Part shown: in pieces, positions 49,115-59,199 of the stretch
How positions within the stretch are numbered: position 1 is the first letter of the stretch
Layout: every line of letters begins with the position of its first letter
Source of the DNA: Oleispirillum sp963668495
GTDB lineage: Bacteria > Pseudomonadota > Alphaproteobacteria > Rhodospirillales > Rhodospirillaceae
Reading direction: 5' to 3'
Length of the DNA: 64,000 nt
NCBI GenBank assembly: GCA_963668495.1
Contig: OY764545.1
Coordinates: forward strand, 2,728,001-2,792,000
Program-made: the position numbers and the translations under genes
Notes under the pieces: generated by a model
The model's database searches: none
The model's input: only the letters and a program-made list of their open reading frames with translations
Told to the model about the DNA's origin: nothing

Positions 49115-52100
49115 TTACCTCTTGGGGATGTTGAAGGTACTGTTAATGCCCTGCTCTGCTTGATTCATGGCCCCGCTGAACCAAAACAGATTTTGATATG
49201 GCATGAGACGACGCACTGCATGCACAGTGCCCTGATCGAACTCCCCCCGTCCGATATCTGTTGCAGCCCTCACGCCGAGGTCTGCCGTGCTGCCTAGCGT
49301 CGGCCCAAGCAAGCTTTCAACGACCGACCGGGAAGCATACCGGCTGGTATTGGCTCCAAATGCCTGCGCCGGAATGTTATAGGCATCGCCCAGCCAACCA
49401 ATAAGCCCGGAGCGGTCCACCCCCTCGCCTAGCCAATCTTCCCAATCGTCGGAAAGCTCTCGGTCTGCTAGTTTTGCTTTGGTTGCATAGGCCAGCATCC
49501 CAAGGCCAATAGATAGCGCAGCCCCTGCCATCTGGTTCATGTCTCGGTCTTGCAGCCCAGACACCAATGTGCGCTGCACGCTGGACATGCCGAAGGATTT
49601 AAACTGGCCTATAAGCCGCCCGGTTTCCGATGACATCCACAACGGACGATCACCGATTCCGGGGGTGACGATTATACGGTCAACGTCACGAATTACCGCA
49701 GACTTGAAAGCGCTAATTGTTGTTCTGTCTGCGGTCCAAGCTGTTGAATTGGCAATCTTCACGCCGTCTATTGTGTCACCGTGTTTTGCAAACTGCTCGG
49801 CAATGTTCTTTGCCATTTGTGCGTCGATGCCGGAGGCAGCCAGCCTTTCAAGTTCCTTTGGCTTAATATCGCCACGAGCTACAGCCTCGCACGCATCCAG
49901 TATGCGTGTCATAGTCACGACACCAGACATTTGCTTAAGCGCGGCGTTCCAAGGAGCCATCAAAGTCAGTATGCCGTTTGCATTGGTCAGGCCGCCAAGC
50001 CCCCGTTCAAGTTTTGAGTGCCGCCCGTAATCATCCAGAACATCTGCAATGGACGCGGCGCGGCTGTTGTTAATCATGTCAAGACCAACACCCATGAGCT
50101 TGAGTTCATCACGGGCAATGTTGACCGCTTTCATGTTCTTGATCATCGGCATGATTGCCCCGCCGAAGACGCGACCAAAGCCGTGAACCATGACCGGGCG
50201 CGCAAGGTCAGGGAATGCAGAAATCGTCATGCCGCCAAGCAAACGAACAACGTTAAGTTGGCGCGCGGCTCGTGCAGCACGCACGGTCCATGCGTCCGGG
50301 TCGTCTGGCATTTTGTACGTGCCTCTTAAGCGGTCACGCATGGCGGCAAAGTCACGAAGGGCGGCGTCTTTTTCTTTCGCCAAAGCCTCGCGTAATCCTT
50401 GAGCCTCTTTCGTCGGCATGATCTCGTCGCGCTTGAGCGCTTCCAGAAGGTCTTCTTGCGCTTTCAGTATTGCTTCTGTGTCATCGCCATCAATGGCAGC
50501 CCTCAGTGCGTCACGTTCTCTGCGCGTGCCTGCCTCAGCAATCAGACGGTTAAAGTCATCGGCGATTTCCTTTTCCGCTGAGGTTCCGGCTACATCACCA
50601 AAAGTGCGTGTCAGTTCAATATCCGGGGCCATAGATGCAACAGCGCGACGAGCAACAACAGAGATATCGTTTTCAAGGAAATCTTCGATTTCTGTATCTC
50701 GTATTTTCAGCGTGCGCTCTTTAAATAGCCCATCCTCACCGGGGCGAAACTTGATCTTAAGGGCGCGGGCCACCTCGTTCATGTCCATGTCATACGGAAG
50801 CCTGCCGTCCGGCGTCCCTAATACCTTGTCGGTGATTTGCTCCGCAATATCGAGAGCTTCCCGGTAATCAAGGTTCTGTGGCCCGTCTGCCTGTCGAACT
50901 AGCCAACGCGCAACTATGCCGACGAACTCCGGTCGCTTTGCCTTGATCTTTTCCTTGTTATAGATACGGGTAACGTGGGAAACGGCGGTATCGGAAATAT
51001 CCACATCATCTTTCCAGATACCCACTCGTATGGCTTCTTGTTTGATCTTGTCATCGAGGTTGCGCCATGCTTTGGCTGCTCTGGTAATGCGCGGATCAAC
51101 ATCTTCGTCACCACGGCGCGCTGCTTTCGCGACGGCAACCTTAAATTCTGCGTATGTCATTTTTCCGGGCGGAGTGCGCCCCATCATGTCGGCGGTGCGT
51201 AGCTTGGTCATGTCACCAAACTTTTGCACCCGTCCCATGCGCATTTCCACAAAGGCGGCTTCCAGTTCCGTTTCAAAGGCGTAAACATCGCCCTGCCAAC
51301 CCTTTGTTCGGGTTTCGGCGGCACCACCTTCTACGCCTGTCGCAATGCCATCTGCATTTTTCTTGAGCGTCATCGGGTTTTCAGCCAGCATAGATGCGGC
51401 GCGGCGAGCAGCCCGCGAAGAAGAGCTGAGCATGCGCTGTAATGGGTCTGTGTACTTCAACAGCTTCTCAATGCCGCCTGCACTTTTCAGCCCTTCATCA
51501 TCAAGGCTGGTCTGATCAACCCTCGCCGCGCCCACAGTGCTATCACCCGGATTGATATTTTCGAGTTCTGGCGTTATATTGTCAGTAGGCGTCTCAGTCT
51601 GCGAGCCATTCTGGAGGGAATTGGAGACCCCAGTTTCGGTATCCCGGGAGTGCAAAAGTCCATAACCGGAGACCTCGCGTTCTGAGGCGTCTTTTTGTGC
51701 GTATTCTTTGCGAGTTAGCGAAGGTTTATATTTTTCAACAGCCTTCTTTTTGCGCGGCAAATGCACAGTTACAAGATGCTTCGCTCCATCCTCAGCAGAG
51801 GTCAGCTCCTTTACAACATAGAGAACACGTTTAGCGCCGTGGCCTGCGTCACGATCCACCACCCATGTCCATGTCTTATCCCCAGTTTTTGGCGACACCT
51901 CTTCGTAAGGCTGATACCTACGGAAGATGGTCGGCATTTTTGTTAGATCGTTGCGGGTCACTTGCCACTGTGGGCTTTCCATGGATTTGCTTCCATGAGA
52001 CCAAACCACTTTCACGACACCTGAATTAAACTCTAATTCAATATCTCCCTTACCCGTTTTGGGGTTTAGCACCCCGCGAGCGTCCTCGATGTTTGGTGCG

Positions 52101-52945
52101 CCTTCCTTCAGCTTCCCTCGCCCCGGCGAGACCAAAGCAGCATCCAAACCTTCCTGTAATTCTGACAGGTCAATCTCTACCGTTTTTGACAAAGGAATAG
52201 TGTCTGGTTCAATCTCGGCGGCATCAACGAGTTTACCAATCCTACGGCCTTCGACGTGGTTACGGATTATGCCTCTAACGCCTTGCGACACTTCATGCTT
52301 AACCCCTTCTCCAACCTCATCCGCTGTCTTCCCTGCTTTTGCCAACAATCGACCAATGCCATGACCAGCCGCGCCAAACATGCCGGACAGGACCGTAGAA
52401 CCTGCAAGGTTTTCAAATGTATCTAGAGGTGTGCGCGTGTACTGGCTGGCGTGCAATGCAGTTTCCGCCGCCGCCGTACCAACAACACCAGCCTTCATTG
52501 CGTGGGCCACGCTGTTGACCAGCTTAGCCCCGCGATAGGCTTTATACGCCCCGCCACCGACCGGGATTAGATTCACTGGGTCCAAGATTGACGCAGCAAC
52601 CATCCACAGCACGCCCTCACCCCCGGCCCGTTCCAACATTTCCCGGTCGGCTTCTTCCCGGTCAATTTGGGCCATAACCTTATCGACTTCATCCTCTGTG
52701 TTGGCATCCACAAAGGCGCGGGCATAAGCTTCATACTTGGTGCCGTTAATACGGTGAAAGCGGTCAAAGTCTGGGTCGTGCACGCTGTCCGGGCTGTACC
52801 CAGTGACGGCAGATAGCAATGTGTTTTCAGTACGCATTGCCGCGCCAAACTGTTGGAGCCACGACGCGGATTCCTCAGGAACATAATCAGGTATACGACC
52901 AACCGGGGCAGCTACAGGGGGTAGAGTGTCTTCAATAAACGGCAT
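49115..52945 (-). CDS. Large internal virion protein with an embedded PBECR-like domain
   Basis: A 1276-residue protein, positioned like T7 gp16. The N-terminal part is helical with a Gly/Ala membrane-active segment (LWMVAASILDPVNLIPVGGG). At about residues 285-400 an unrelated-looking compact domain appears: ARGVLNPKTGKGDIEL, VVWSHGSK, NDLTKMPTIFRRY and a closing KHLVTVHLPRKKK. That order resembles PBECR/MuF-type nuclease toxins. The C-terminal 800 residues are helical. It may be ejected into the host. The ATG at 52945 shares a base with the preceding TGA. Confidence 0.75.
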   Translation of the reverse strand: MPFIEDTLPPVAAPVGRIPDYVPEESASWLQQFGAAMRTENTLLSAVTGYSPDSVHDPDFDRFHRINGTKYEAYARAFVDANTEDEVDKVMAQIDREEADREMLERAGGEGVLWMVAASILDPVNLIPVGGGAYKAYRGAKLVNSVAHAMKAGVVGTAAAETALHASQYTRTPLDTFENLAGSTVLSGMFGAAGHGIGRLLAKAGKTADEVGEGVKHEVSQGVRGIIRNHVEGRRIGKLVDAAEIEPDTIPLSKTVEIDLSELQEGLDAALVSPGRGKLKEGAPNIEDARGVLNPKTGKGDIELEFNSGVVKVVWSHGSKSMESPQWQVTRNDLTKMPTIFRRYQPYEEVSPKTGDKTWTWVVDRDAGHGAKRVLYVVKELTSAEDGAKHLVTVHLPRKKKAVEKYKPSLTRKEYAQKDASEREVSGYGLLHSRDTETGVSNSLQNGSQTETPTDNITPELENINPGDSTVGAARVDQTSLDDEGLKSAGGIEKLLKYTDPLQRMLSSSSRAARRAASMLAENPMTLKKNADGIATGVEGGAAETRTKGWQGDVYAFETELEAAFVEMRMGRVQKFGDMTKLRTADMMGRTPPGKMTYAEFKVAVAKAARRGDEDVDPRITRAAKAWRNLDDKIKQEAIRVGIWKDDVDISDTAVSHVTRIYNKEKIKAKRPEFVGIVARWLVRQADGPQNLDYREALDIAEQITDKVLGTPDGRLPYDMDMNEVARALKIKFRPGEDGLFKERTLKIRDTEIEDFLENDISVVARRAVASMAPDIELTRTFGDVAGTSAEKEIADDFNRLIAEAGTRRERDALRAAIDGDDTEAILKAQEDLLEALKRDEIMPTKEAQGLREALAKEKDAALRDFAAMRDRLRGTYKMPDDPDAWTVRAARAARQLNVVRLLGGMTISAFPDLARPVMVHGFGRVFGGAIMPMIKNMKAVNIARDELKLMGVGLDMINNSRAASIADVLDDYGRHSKLERGLGGLTNANGILTLMAPWNAALKQMSGVVTMTRILDACEAVARGDIKPKELERLAASGIDAQMAKNIAEQFAKHGDTIDGVKIANSTAWTADRTTISAFKSAVIRDVDRIIVTPGIGDRPLWMSSETGRLIGQFKSFGMSSVQRTLVSGLQDRDMNQMAGAALSIGLGMLAYATKAKLADRELSDDWEDWLGEGVDRSGLIGWLGDAYNIPAQAFGANTSRYASRSVVESLLGPTLGSTADLGVRAATDIGRGEFDQGTVHAVRRLMPYQNLFWFSGAMNQAEQGINSTFNIPKR

Positions 52946-55020
52946 CAATCATCCCCTAACGCATAGTCAGCAACACTGAGTTCACTTCCCGGAGTTGTCA
53001 GTCGGTTATACGCAGCCTGCGCATGCGCAAGCATTATCGGATTGCCTATGCGCTGCGCCTCTGCAAGCTCACGTTTTGCGGTTTCAAGTTCTCGATCCTT
53101 GAACGACTTCTCATCCATGGCGCGCTGTTTTTCCCGGCGCACTCGTTCAGCCTCGCGTTTTGCCGAGGCTTTGCTTTCAGCTTCAGGGTCTGCTTGCCAG
53201 CGGCCTATGCGCTCAAACAAGCCTTCATCATTCTCATGCCATAGATCATAAGAAGGATTTCCTGCTGAGAATGTACGCGCGGTTATTGGGTCTGAGATCA
53301 ACATCACCCCGTCAGGCTCAATGCCGCGCTCTTTCAGGTCTGCATCAAGCTGCTTCCGCACCCATTCAGTAGAGCCGTCTCCATACCGGGCCTCAGGCGG
53401 ATACATCATTAAGCGGCGCGATCCACTAACTTCGGAAACGCCCCACTTGCTTTTAATCAGCCTCAACGCTTGATTTCTGGCGACCTCAGACGAACCAGTT
53501 AACAGGAATTGGCGGCGGTATTCGTCATTCGCATCGTCGGCAACTTGGATCATAGTTGCTTCGTCTGCATCGGGGTTGCTCCCACGCCAATTCTCGAAGA
53601 CATCACCGACATCTTTTATGGAGATCATCGGCTGATTGTCGTTGTCTTTTATGGCCTGCTTAAGGATTCGCTCGTTCGCGTCACGTTGCGCTGTATTCGT
53701 CGGGTCCAAAAGTTTGTCGGTCTGTTCGACCGCCTTTTCTGGTTCATGCCCATCACGAATCATGTTTGCCAATATGTTGGCACGGGCAAAGTCATTGCCT
53801 TTGAACTCTGAGGATACAAGCGTAGACGGTACGGCATCCTGCAATTGCATGAGCATATCAGCCGCTACGACTTGCTGTTGTGGCGCACCCGTTTGCAGTT
53901 GCCGGATATTTGCCTTGACCTGCTCCGGCACGACGCCCCATTTCTTGACCATTTGCGCAGTCTGAGCGTTGATTTCATAGACGTTGAGCCCGTCGCCCAT
54001 TGCCGCTTGGTTCAACCAATCGCCATAGCTTGCGTTCACACCCTTCACGTAGTCTTTGTTTCCGGGGTCTGGACGCACGGTTCCAGCGGTCACGCCCTCA
54101 GCCCATGACCGGGCTTGAGCAATTTTGATGCCGTCCTCTGCTACTTTATCGACCTTGAGCGTAAGCTGTCTCCACTTATCCGACCCGACAGTCAGAAAGC
54201 CTTTATCGACAAGTTCTTCAATCCCTTCGTGGCCCATTTGCCCACGAGAAATCTGCACTTCTGCCACATTCAGGACGCGGTTGTTCTCGGCGTCGATCTT
54301 TGCCTTTTGTTCGGCTTTGACCCTCTCGGTTTTGATTTCGTAATCCCGTAGGTACGCTTCCATTCCGGCGACGGTCTTATCCCGCCGGATAGGGTCAACG
54401 ACCTGATCAGACTCCCGGTACGCATCAATGTACGCCCGAGCAGCAGCGACACCGCCATCTTGCAACTCGCGCTCAAGGCCGCCCATTGCGAACTGAGTAT
54501 CACCCTGTTCTTTGACGGACTTAAGGTAGGCGGCATGTTGTTGCGGCGTTTGCAGGTGGCGTGACGTGACAACGGCATTCAAACGCTGCCATGTGTCAAC
54601 CTCTGCTTCTGCATTCCCCGACCTGATCGCATTCAGATACTCGCCGCTCAGGGTGTCAGCCTCTGTCGCTAAATCAACATCAATGTCGTTCAGGTGCTTT
54701 TTCCTGCGGGCTTCTCCAAGCTGCAACGCGCCGTTTTCAATCACCTCTTGCATGCGGCGGTTGCCCTCGTCACGAAGGTGTTTCGGCAGTGCCGCCAGCA
54801 GCGTTTTATGCGAGGATTGCGCTTTCTGGCGGTACACGTCCTCACTGTAGCCGCTTTCAATGGCGGCATCATATGCAGACTGAAAACTTGTCCCACCCTG
54901 CCTGACCACCCGTGACACCAGCGCGGTATCTGCGGCACGTTGCTCTACGCGCTCTTGCTCTGCCAGATTGCCGCCGATTGTCAGCAGTGCGTTACCGAAT
55001 GCTCCAACCACCCCGGTCAT
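52945..55020 (-). CDS. Internal virion protein, coiled-coil
   Basis: A 691-residue, mostly helical protein placed like T7 gp15. It starts with a short hydrophobic VVGAFGNALLTIGGNL and ends with a very charged coiled coil (ASAKREAERVRREKQR). It lacks known enzyme motifs. The ATG at 55020 shares a base with the TAA of the gene ahead (TAATG), and AGGTGG lies 7 bases before it. Confidence 0.72.
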   Translation of the reverse strand: MTGVVGAFGNALLTIGGNLAEQERVEQRAADTALVSRVVRQGGTSFQSAYDAAIESGYSEDVYRQKAQSSHKTLLAALPKHLRDEGNRRMQEVIENGALQLGEARRKKHLNDIDVDLATEADTLSGEYLNAIRSGNAEAEVDTWQRLNAVVTSRHLQTPQQHAAYLKSVKEQGDTQFAMGGLERELQDGGVAAARAYIDAYRESDQVVDPIRRDKTVAGMEAYLRDYEIKTERVKAEQKAKIDAENNRVLNVAEVQISRGQMGHEGIEELVDKGFLTVGSDKWRQLTLKVDKVAEDGIKIAQARSWAEGVTAGTVRPDPGNKDYVKGVNASYGDWLNQAAMGDGLNVYEINAQTAQMVKKWGVVPEQVKANIRQLQTGAPQQQVVAADMLMQLQDAVPSTLVSSEFKGNDFARANILANMIRDGHEPEKAVEQTDKLLDPTNTAQRDANERILKQAIKDNDNQPMISIKDVGDVFENWRGSNPDADEATMIQVADDANDEYRRQFLLTGSSEVARNQALRLIKSKWGVSEVSGSRRLMMYPPEARYGDGSTEWVRKQLDADLKERGIEPDGVMLISDPITARTFSAGNPSYDLWHENDEGLFERIGRWQADPEAESKASAKREAERVRREKQRAMDEKSFKDRELETAKRELAEAQRIGNPIMLAHAQAAYNRLTTPGSELSVADYALGDD

Positions 55021-55628
55021 TATCGCCACCTCGTCGGCATAGTCATGTTCCCAAATCCGGCAAACAGGCTTTGCGCAATGCCGCCGTACATGCTGTTGCT
55101 GGCCTGTGATTTGCCGCGTTGCAGGTTGGACATGTTCACCGCTGATCCAGTGTCAGCGCGGCGCATGTAGTTTTGTGCATCGGTCGCGGCGGCTTGTTGG
55201 ACTTGCAATGCCGACCCGCTGGTCGCATCAACGCCCATCGCGTTGTAGATTGCATTTCGGCTGGCGTTTTCCCGCGCTAACCTTTCCGCCGCGTCCAGTT
55301 TTTTAGTTTCGAGGTCAAGCTCTTGGTAAACTTGGTTAGCTATCGCGTCGGCTTTTTGCTGGCTGGCGCTGTTGACTGCTTGCAGGCCTGACAAGCCCAA
55401 GCCGCCAAGGGTAAGCCCCCCGGCGAGGCTCATACTGCCGCCAGTACCGATAAGGCCCGCAGTTCCTCCAGCCGCTGTTGCCGCACTTAACGCAGTTGCC
55501 CCCGCCGCATTTGCAGCGGCAAGTGACCCTGTTGCGGCAAGCGTTGATTCCATAGCCGCAAGTGATGCGGCGGCCCCTGCCTCTGCCGCCGTTGCCCCAA
55601 ACAAGGTTGTGGTGATTGGTTCAGCCAT
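55020..55628 (-). CDS. Internal virion protein, Ala-rich, gp14-like
   Basis: A 202-residue protein positioned like T7 gp14. The first 90 residues are almost only Ala, Gly, Thr and Ser with hydrophobic helices (AAAGGTAGLIGTGGSMSLAG), fit to enter a membrane. The rest is helical (QKADAIANQVYQELDLETKK). TAATG couplings on both sides. Confidence 0.7.
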   Translation of the reverse strand: MAEPITTTLFGATAAEAGAAASLAAMESTLAATGSLAAANAAGATALSAATAAGGTAGLIGTGGSMSLAGGLTLGGLGLSGLQAVNSASQQKADAIANQVYQELDLETKKLDAAERLARENASRNAIYNAMGVDATSGSALQVQQAAATDAQNYMRRADTGSAVNMSNLQRGKSQASNSMYGGIAQSLFAGFGNMTMPTRWR

Positions 55629-57382
55629 TATTGCGCAACCTCCGTAGCAACAGACAGGATTGTGGCAGGGTTGGTGCTATCTCCGACGATGCGGACAGTT
55701 GCGCCTTCTTCTCCGACGCGTCCGCCGCTCCAGCCCAAGAACCGCACGTTTCGCATTCCGGTAAATCTTTGTGCAGGCTTATCAAGCAGGTCTTGACCAA
55801 GCTTGCTTTTCACAAGCAGCCGTCCATTCACCGTAACGCCTGCCGTGTCGTGCATGCGGATTGCCGCTTTTGTAATGCGGTGCCGCCCGCCTGTAGCCAT
55901 TCCGTCTTGCGTGCCTGTATCAACTGGCATGGTTTCGACCGCCCAATCGAAGGCAAACCCGACTTCAAGATTTTTAACGGGGTACGGTGTGAGAACTTCG
56001 CCATTCGTGACAACAGTCTGACCAATCGGCGACCCATCACCAATCATGTCAACGGTTGCACCTTCAAGCCACGCAAAGCCGGACCATGTGTCTTTTTCGA
56101 ATTCGGAAGATTGAGCGGATCCACAATCAAGTGCGCCGCTAAAATTGAGATATTCCAAAAACAGTCTGTCAACGCCCGCAATGTTACGACGGACGAGGAA
56201 ATACGGCACACCACCAACCACGGCAACGCGCAATACCTGCCCATCTGTGACAAGCAGGGTCCACCCGGTCATGTTTTGGCTTTTGCGACTGTTCAGGACA
56301 GCTACAGTGCCATCAGCACCGTTCACTACGTACAGGTGATTTGCACTATCTTGCTCGTTGCCAAGGCGAGCCGCCATTTCCACAGGCTTACGCATCAACG
56401 ATCCTGCAAGCAGGGCGATATCTTCGGCTTTGTAGGATTCGATCTCGTAGTTGTAGCTCAGCTCGTAGACGGAGCTGTGCCCGTTGTCGCTGTCCTTGAT
56501 AAACAGGACAGACCCGTCAAGCTCTGCTGGTCGCGCAGCCGAAGCCGGAACCTCCGAAGATCGCCGGAGCATGAACGCACTCGGGGTAATGATCGTGTCG
56601 CTCGTACGGGCAAACAGGCCCCCGGATGTAAAGGCGAAGAAGCCGCTTAATGAATAAAGCTGTTGGACTGCGCACACGCGGTCATTGTCGAGCGTCATTT
56701 CAACGGCCTCATCATCCAGAGCATCCGCCGTAGTTTCGAAATCAAAGAACTTGCCCGACCGACTACCCCAGATGGTTTGGGGGCGTGACTTGGAGCCGCC
56801 GAAATACAAGCGGCCCTCGTGCAAAAACACCGACCGGGGCCATCCTCGCGTTGCCGACCACACAGGTTCGGGCGGGGTTGTCCCGGTGCCGTCACCATCC
56901 CCATCAAAGTCATAGGTTGGGATGTTTTGCAGGGCTATATCGGATAATGCCCACGCCTCATGACTGCCTTGGCGCATTAACTTGGCAGGCGGGTGGTTGG
57001 GGTGAACGAGAATCAGCGTATCAAGGCTTTGCGTCCACGCGACAGACGGCACTTGGTCAGCCGTGTACGTGGTTTGCACCGTCGCTTTTTTGCTGCCGTC
57101 CGGCATATATACGTCTATAGCCTCGGCCCTAAGCACCAGCAGATACACCTGATCTGTCGAAAATTCGAAACGGATAAGCCGCGCACCGTCATTTGCTGCT
57201 GGTATCTCCGCCAGATATGACAAACCGGGGCGTATGCTGACACCACCATGAGGCAGCCCGAGAACATTTGTCAGGTCTTTGCCGCCCTGCTTGTATGCCG
57301 CCACGTCAATGCGGGCCGCCATATTCGGGTCAAGCATGCCGCCTGAAAAGTTGGTCTGGATAGAGTTAATGCGCTGAACCAT
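55628..57382 (-). CDS. Tail nozzle / tail tubular protein B-like
   Basis: A 584-residue beta-rich protein. The N-terminus INSIQTNFSGGMLDPNMAAR, followed by GLPHGGVSIRPGLSYLAE, is the usual opening of nozzle/stabilisation proteins in T7- and BPP-1-like phages. RGWPRSVFLHEGRLYFGGSK and FAFTSGGLFARTSD continue the pattern. It forms the tail tip through which DNA leaves. Confidence 0.82.
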   Translation of the reverse strand: MVQRINSIQTNFSGGMLDPNMAARIDVAAYKQGGKDLTNVLGLPHGGVSIRPGLSYLAEIPAANDGARLIRFEFSTDQVYLLVLRAEAIDVYMPDGSKKATVQTTYTADQVPSVAWTQSLDTLILVHPNHPPAKLMRQGSHEAWALSDIALQNIPTYDFDGDGDGTGTTPPEPVWSATRGWPRSVFLHEGRLYFGGSKSRPQTIWGSRSGKFFDFETTADALDDEAVEMTLDNDRVCAVQQLYSLSGFFAFTSGGLFARTSDTIITPSAFMLRRSSEVPASAARPAELDGSVLFIKDSDNGHSSVYELSYNYEIESYKAEDIALLAGSLMRKPVEMAARLGNEQDSANHLYVVNGADGTVAVLNSRKSQNMTGWTLLVTDGQVLRVAVVGGVPYFLVRRNIAGVDRLFLEYLNFSGALDCGSAQSSEFEKDTWSGFAWLEGATVDMIGDGSPIGQTVVTNGEVLTPYPVKNLEVGFAFDWAVETMPVDTGTQDGMATGGRHRITKAAIRMHDTAGVTVNGRLLVKSKLGQDLLDKPAQRFTGMRNVRFLGWSGGRVGEEGATVRIVGDSTNPATILSVATEVAQ

Positions 57383-57385
57383 GCC

Positions 57386-57958
57386 TTACCTCACATTGAT
57401 CAGCGTGTAGTCTTCGACGCGATTGGGGCTTTGTTGCTGCGCATCAATGTTCTTTGCCCGCTGGAACTCCATATCAGCCAGCTTCATTTGTAGTTCCGTG
57501 CGCGATGTGTTTTCCGTCAACGGCAGACACAACTCAGCAGCAACACGGCAAATCAACGCCTGATCAAAGAACGGCGGGAAGGTAGATTCCTGCGGACGGA
57601 AGATGTAGGTCAGCACGATGTTGTCAGCATCGGTATGGATGCGCCGCTCATGGATGCGATAGGACGCGCCACGTCCAATGTTGAGAGGCGACGTGCCGAC
57701 ACTCATCGCCCTTAGGAAATCCTCTGGAAGCTGGTAAGCGTTTGCAAAGTCGGCTACTGGGGCTGCCGCTATTTTGGCAAGCTCACGCTGCGCAGTGGCA
57801 AAACTCCACGGATACGCCGACAAAACCGCATCACGGACGCCGCTATAGAGCATCGACGCAACTTCGGCCTCTGCCGTGCCGTCTGAAAAGCTGGAAATAG
57901 GCTCGCAACCAATGCTCAATAATGCACGAGAACAAATCTGTATATCGGACAAAGCCAT
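57386..57958 (-). CDS. Tail tubular protein A-like adaptor
   Basis: A 190-residue protein: ALSDIQICSRALLSIGCEPI, VRDAVLSAYPWSFATAQREL, ANAYQLPEDFLRAMSV and IFRPQESTFPPFFDQAL match gp11-type adaptors that join connector and nozzle. Just ahead of the nozzle gene. Confidence 0.85.
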   Translation of the reverse strand: MALSDIQICSRALLSIGCEPISSFSDGTAEAEVASMLYSGVRDAVLSAYPWSFATAQRELAKIAAAPVADFANAYQLPEDFLRAMSVGTSPLNIGRGASYRIHERRIHTDADNIVLTYIFRPQESTFPPFFDQALICRVAAELCLPLTENTSRTELQMKLADMEFQRAKNIDAQQQSPNRVEDYTLINVR

Positions 57959-57995
57959 GGTGTAGCCTCACATATTGCCGGGGGATCCGTCCGCA

Positions 57996-58011
57996 GAGCG
58001 GTTTCCCGCTC
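57996..58011 (-). terminator. Small hairpin before the tail genes
   Basis: GAGCGG (57996-58001) pairs with CCGCTC (58006-58011) around TTTC (read on the plus strand). No T-run. May mark an mRNA end or processing site between head and tail genes. Confidence 0.3.
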
Positions 58012-58040
58012 CACGGTGATGATGATGGTCATGGAAGTCT

Positions 58041-58301
58041 TTAGGTCGCGTCTGCGGCACCGACAGCGGTCAAGTCGGTTACATCAACCACGCCACCGGA
58101 GTTCTGGTTAACCACAGCAAGGCCGTATCCGTCGGAGGCGTTGATCATCATCCAATCGCCAACACGAAGAACGCCCGAGGCGTCGTTGAAATATCCTTCC
58201 GCAACGATGCTTGCTTTTGCGTCGTCGCTTTTGTAGGCCCAGAGCCGTTGTGCGGCGCCGCCACCTGCAAGCAGCTCAAGTTTTTTGTTGTCGTGAGGCA
58301 T
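58041..58301 (-). CDS. Small head protein (decoration-like)
   Basis: An 86-residue beta-rich protein between capsid and tail genes: GYFNDASGVLRVGDWMMINA and GLAVVNQNSGGVVDVTDL. It has the size, position and fold type of head decoration or head fibre proteins. There is no firm family. Confidence 0.65.
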   Translation of the reverse strand: MPHDNKKLELLAGGGAAQRLWAYKSDDAKASIVAEGYFNDASGVLRVGDWMMINASDGYGLAVVNQNSGGVVDVTDLTAVGAADAT

Positions 58302-58328
58302 AGCCCGAATCCTTTTCGTTTCAGCTCA

Positions 58329-58342
58329 CCCTCATGCGAGGG
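58329..58342 (-). terminator. Hairpin after the capsid gene
   Basis: CCCTC (58329-58333), loop ATGC, GAGGG (58338-58342), about 30 bases beyond the capsid stop. No clear T-run. Probably protects capsid mRNA. Confidence 0.3.
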
Positions 58343-58368
58343 CAGGCGACAATTGAGACAGCCGCGCG

Positions 58369-59199
58369 TTAAGCGATTGCGCTGTCCTCTTTGCACTTGA
58401 TTTTGATAATGCCCGCTTCATCAATCAGGCATGCGCCTTGGCTCATCATGTTGTTGATGAAGTGAGCGGCGTGGTCGCCGTGCCAAGTGATGTCAGACTT
58501 GACTTCCGCGCCGATTGCATGACCTGCGGCGGTTTTGTGGTACAGGAAGCAGTCACGGCTTACACCAGACAACGGGAGCCCGGTATGCATCATCCAGACA
58601 ATGCCAAGCCACTTCCGAGTTTCGGTGCCTTTCAGCCACGGATATGCATCCCCAACAAAATCTGAATTCTTGAACTCATCAATGTTCAGGAGTTCGTTCC
58701 ATTGGTGTGGACCAACGACCCCGAAACGCTGACCGTCGTCCGGCACATCGGCAGCGTTCAAGGCTTCAAAAGATTCCATCAGCTTGGCTTTGGTGAGGCC
58801 CGCCGTGTACGTACCGACCGCTTTGTTCGTCGCCTTGAGCGCCCCGATAATCAGGTCATCGGTTTTGCGGCCCAAAGCATATGCACCAGCATCGACAAGG
58901 ATTTTCTGTTCGTCGATATTGGTCTTGATTTCGTCCAGTTTATCGACCCAATCGGCTGCATAAAAATCGTGCAGGAAACACTCAACGTTGGTATGATCAA
59001 CGTCCATCGTCGGGACTTTGCCGTGTCGGGTTTTAGTAGCAGCTGTGCCAGTTCCAGCTTTTTGGAACGTCGTAGATGCGGCACCGTTGACGGTTTTGGT
59101 ACGGACGGTGTTCCGCAGTTTTGCGCCCATGCGTTGATAGGCGACATGAACGTCGCGCTCGTACTGCTTGGTAAAGGCGACTGTAATTGATTGACTCAT
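58369..59199 (-). CDS. Major capsid protein
   Basis: A 276-residue capsid protein of the kind used by BPP-1-like podoviruses: ITVAFTKQYERDVHVAYQRM, VDHTNVECFLHDFYAADWVD and ILVDAGAYALGRKTDDLIIG. The start at 59199 follows GAGGGC; a longer reading from 59238 lacks a ribosome site. The strong leader structure fits a highly made protein. Confidence 0.85.
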   Translation of the reverse strand: MSQSITVAFTKQYERDVHVAYQRMGAKLRNTVRTKTVNGAASTTFQKAGTGTAATKTRHGKVPTMDVDHTNVECFLHDFYAADWVDKLDEIKTNIDEQKILVDAGAYALGRKTDDLIIGALKATNKAVGTYTAGLTKAKLMESFEALNAADVPDDGQRFGVVGPHQWNELLNIDEFKNSDFVGDAYPWLKGTETRKWLGIVWMMHTGLPLSGVSRDCFLYHKTAAGHAIGAEVKSDITWHGDHAAHFINNMMSQGACLIDEAGIIKIKCKEDSAIA

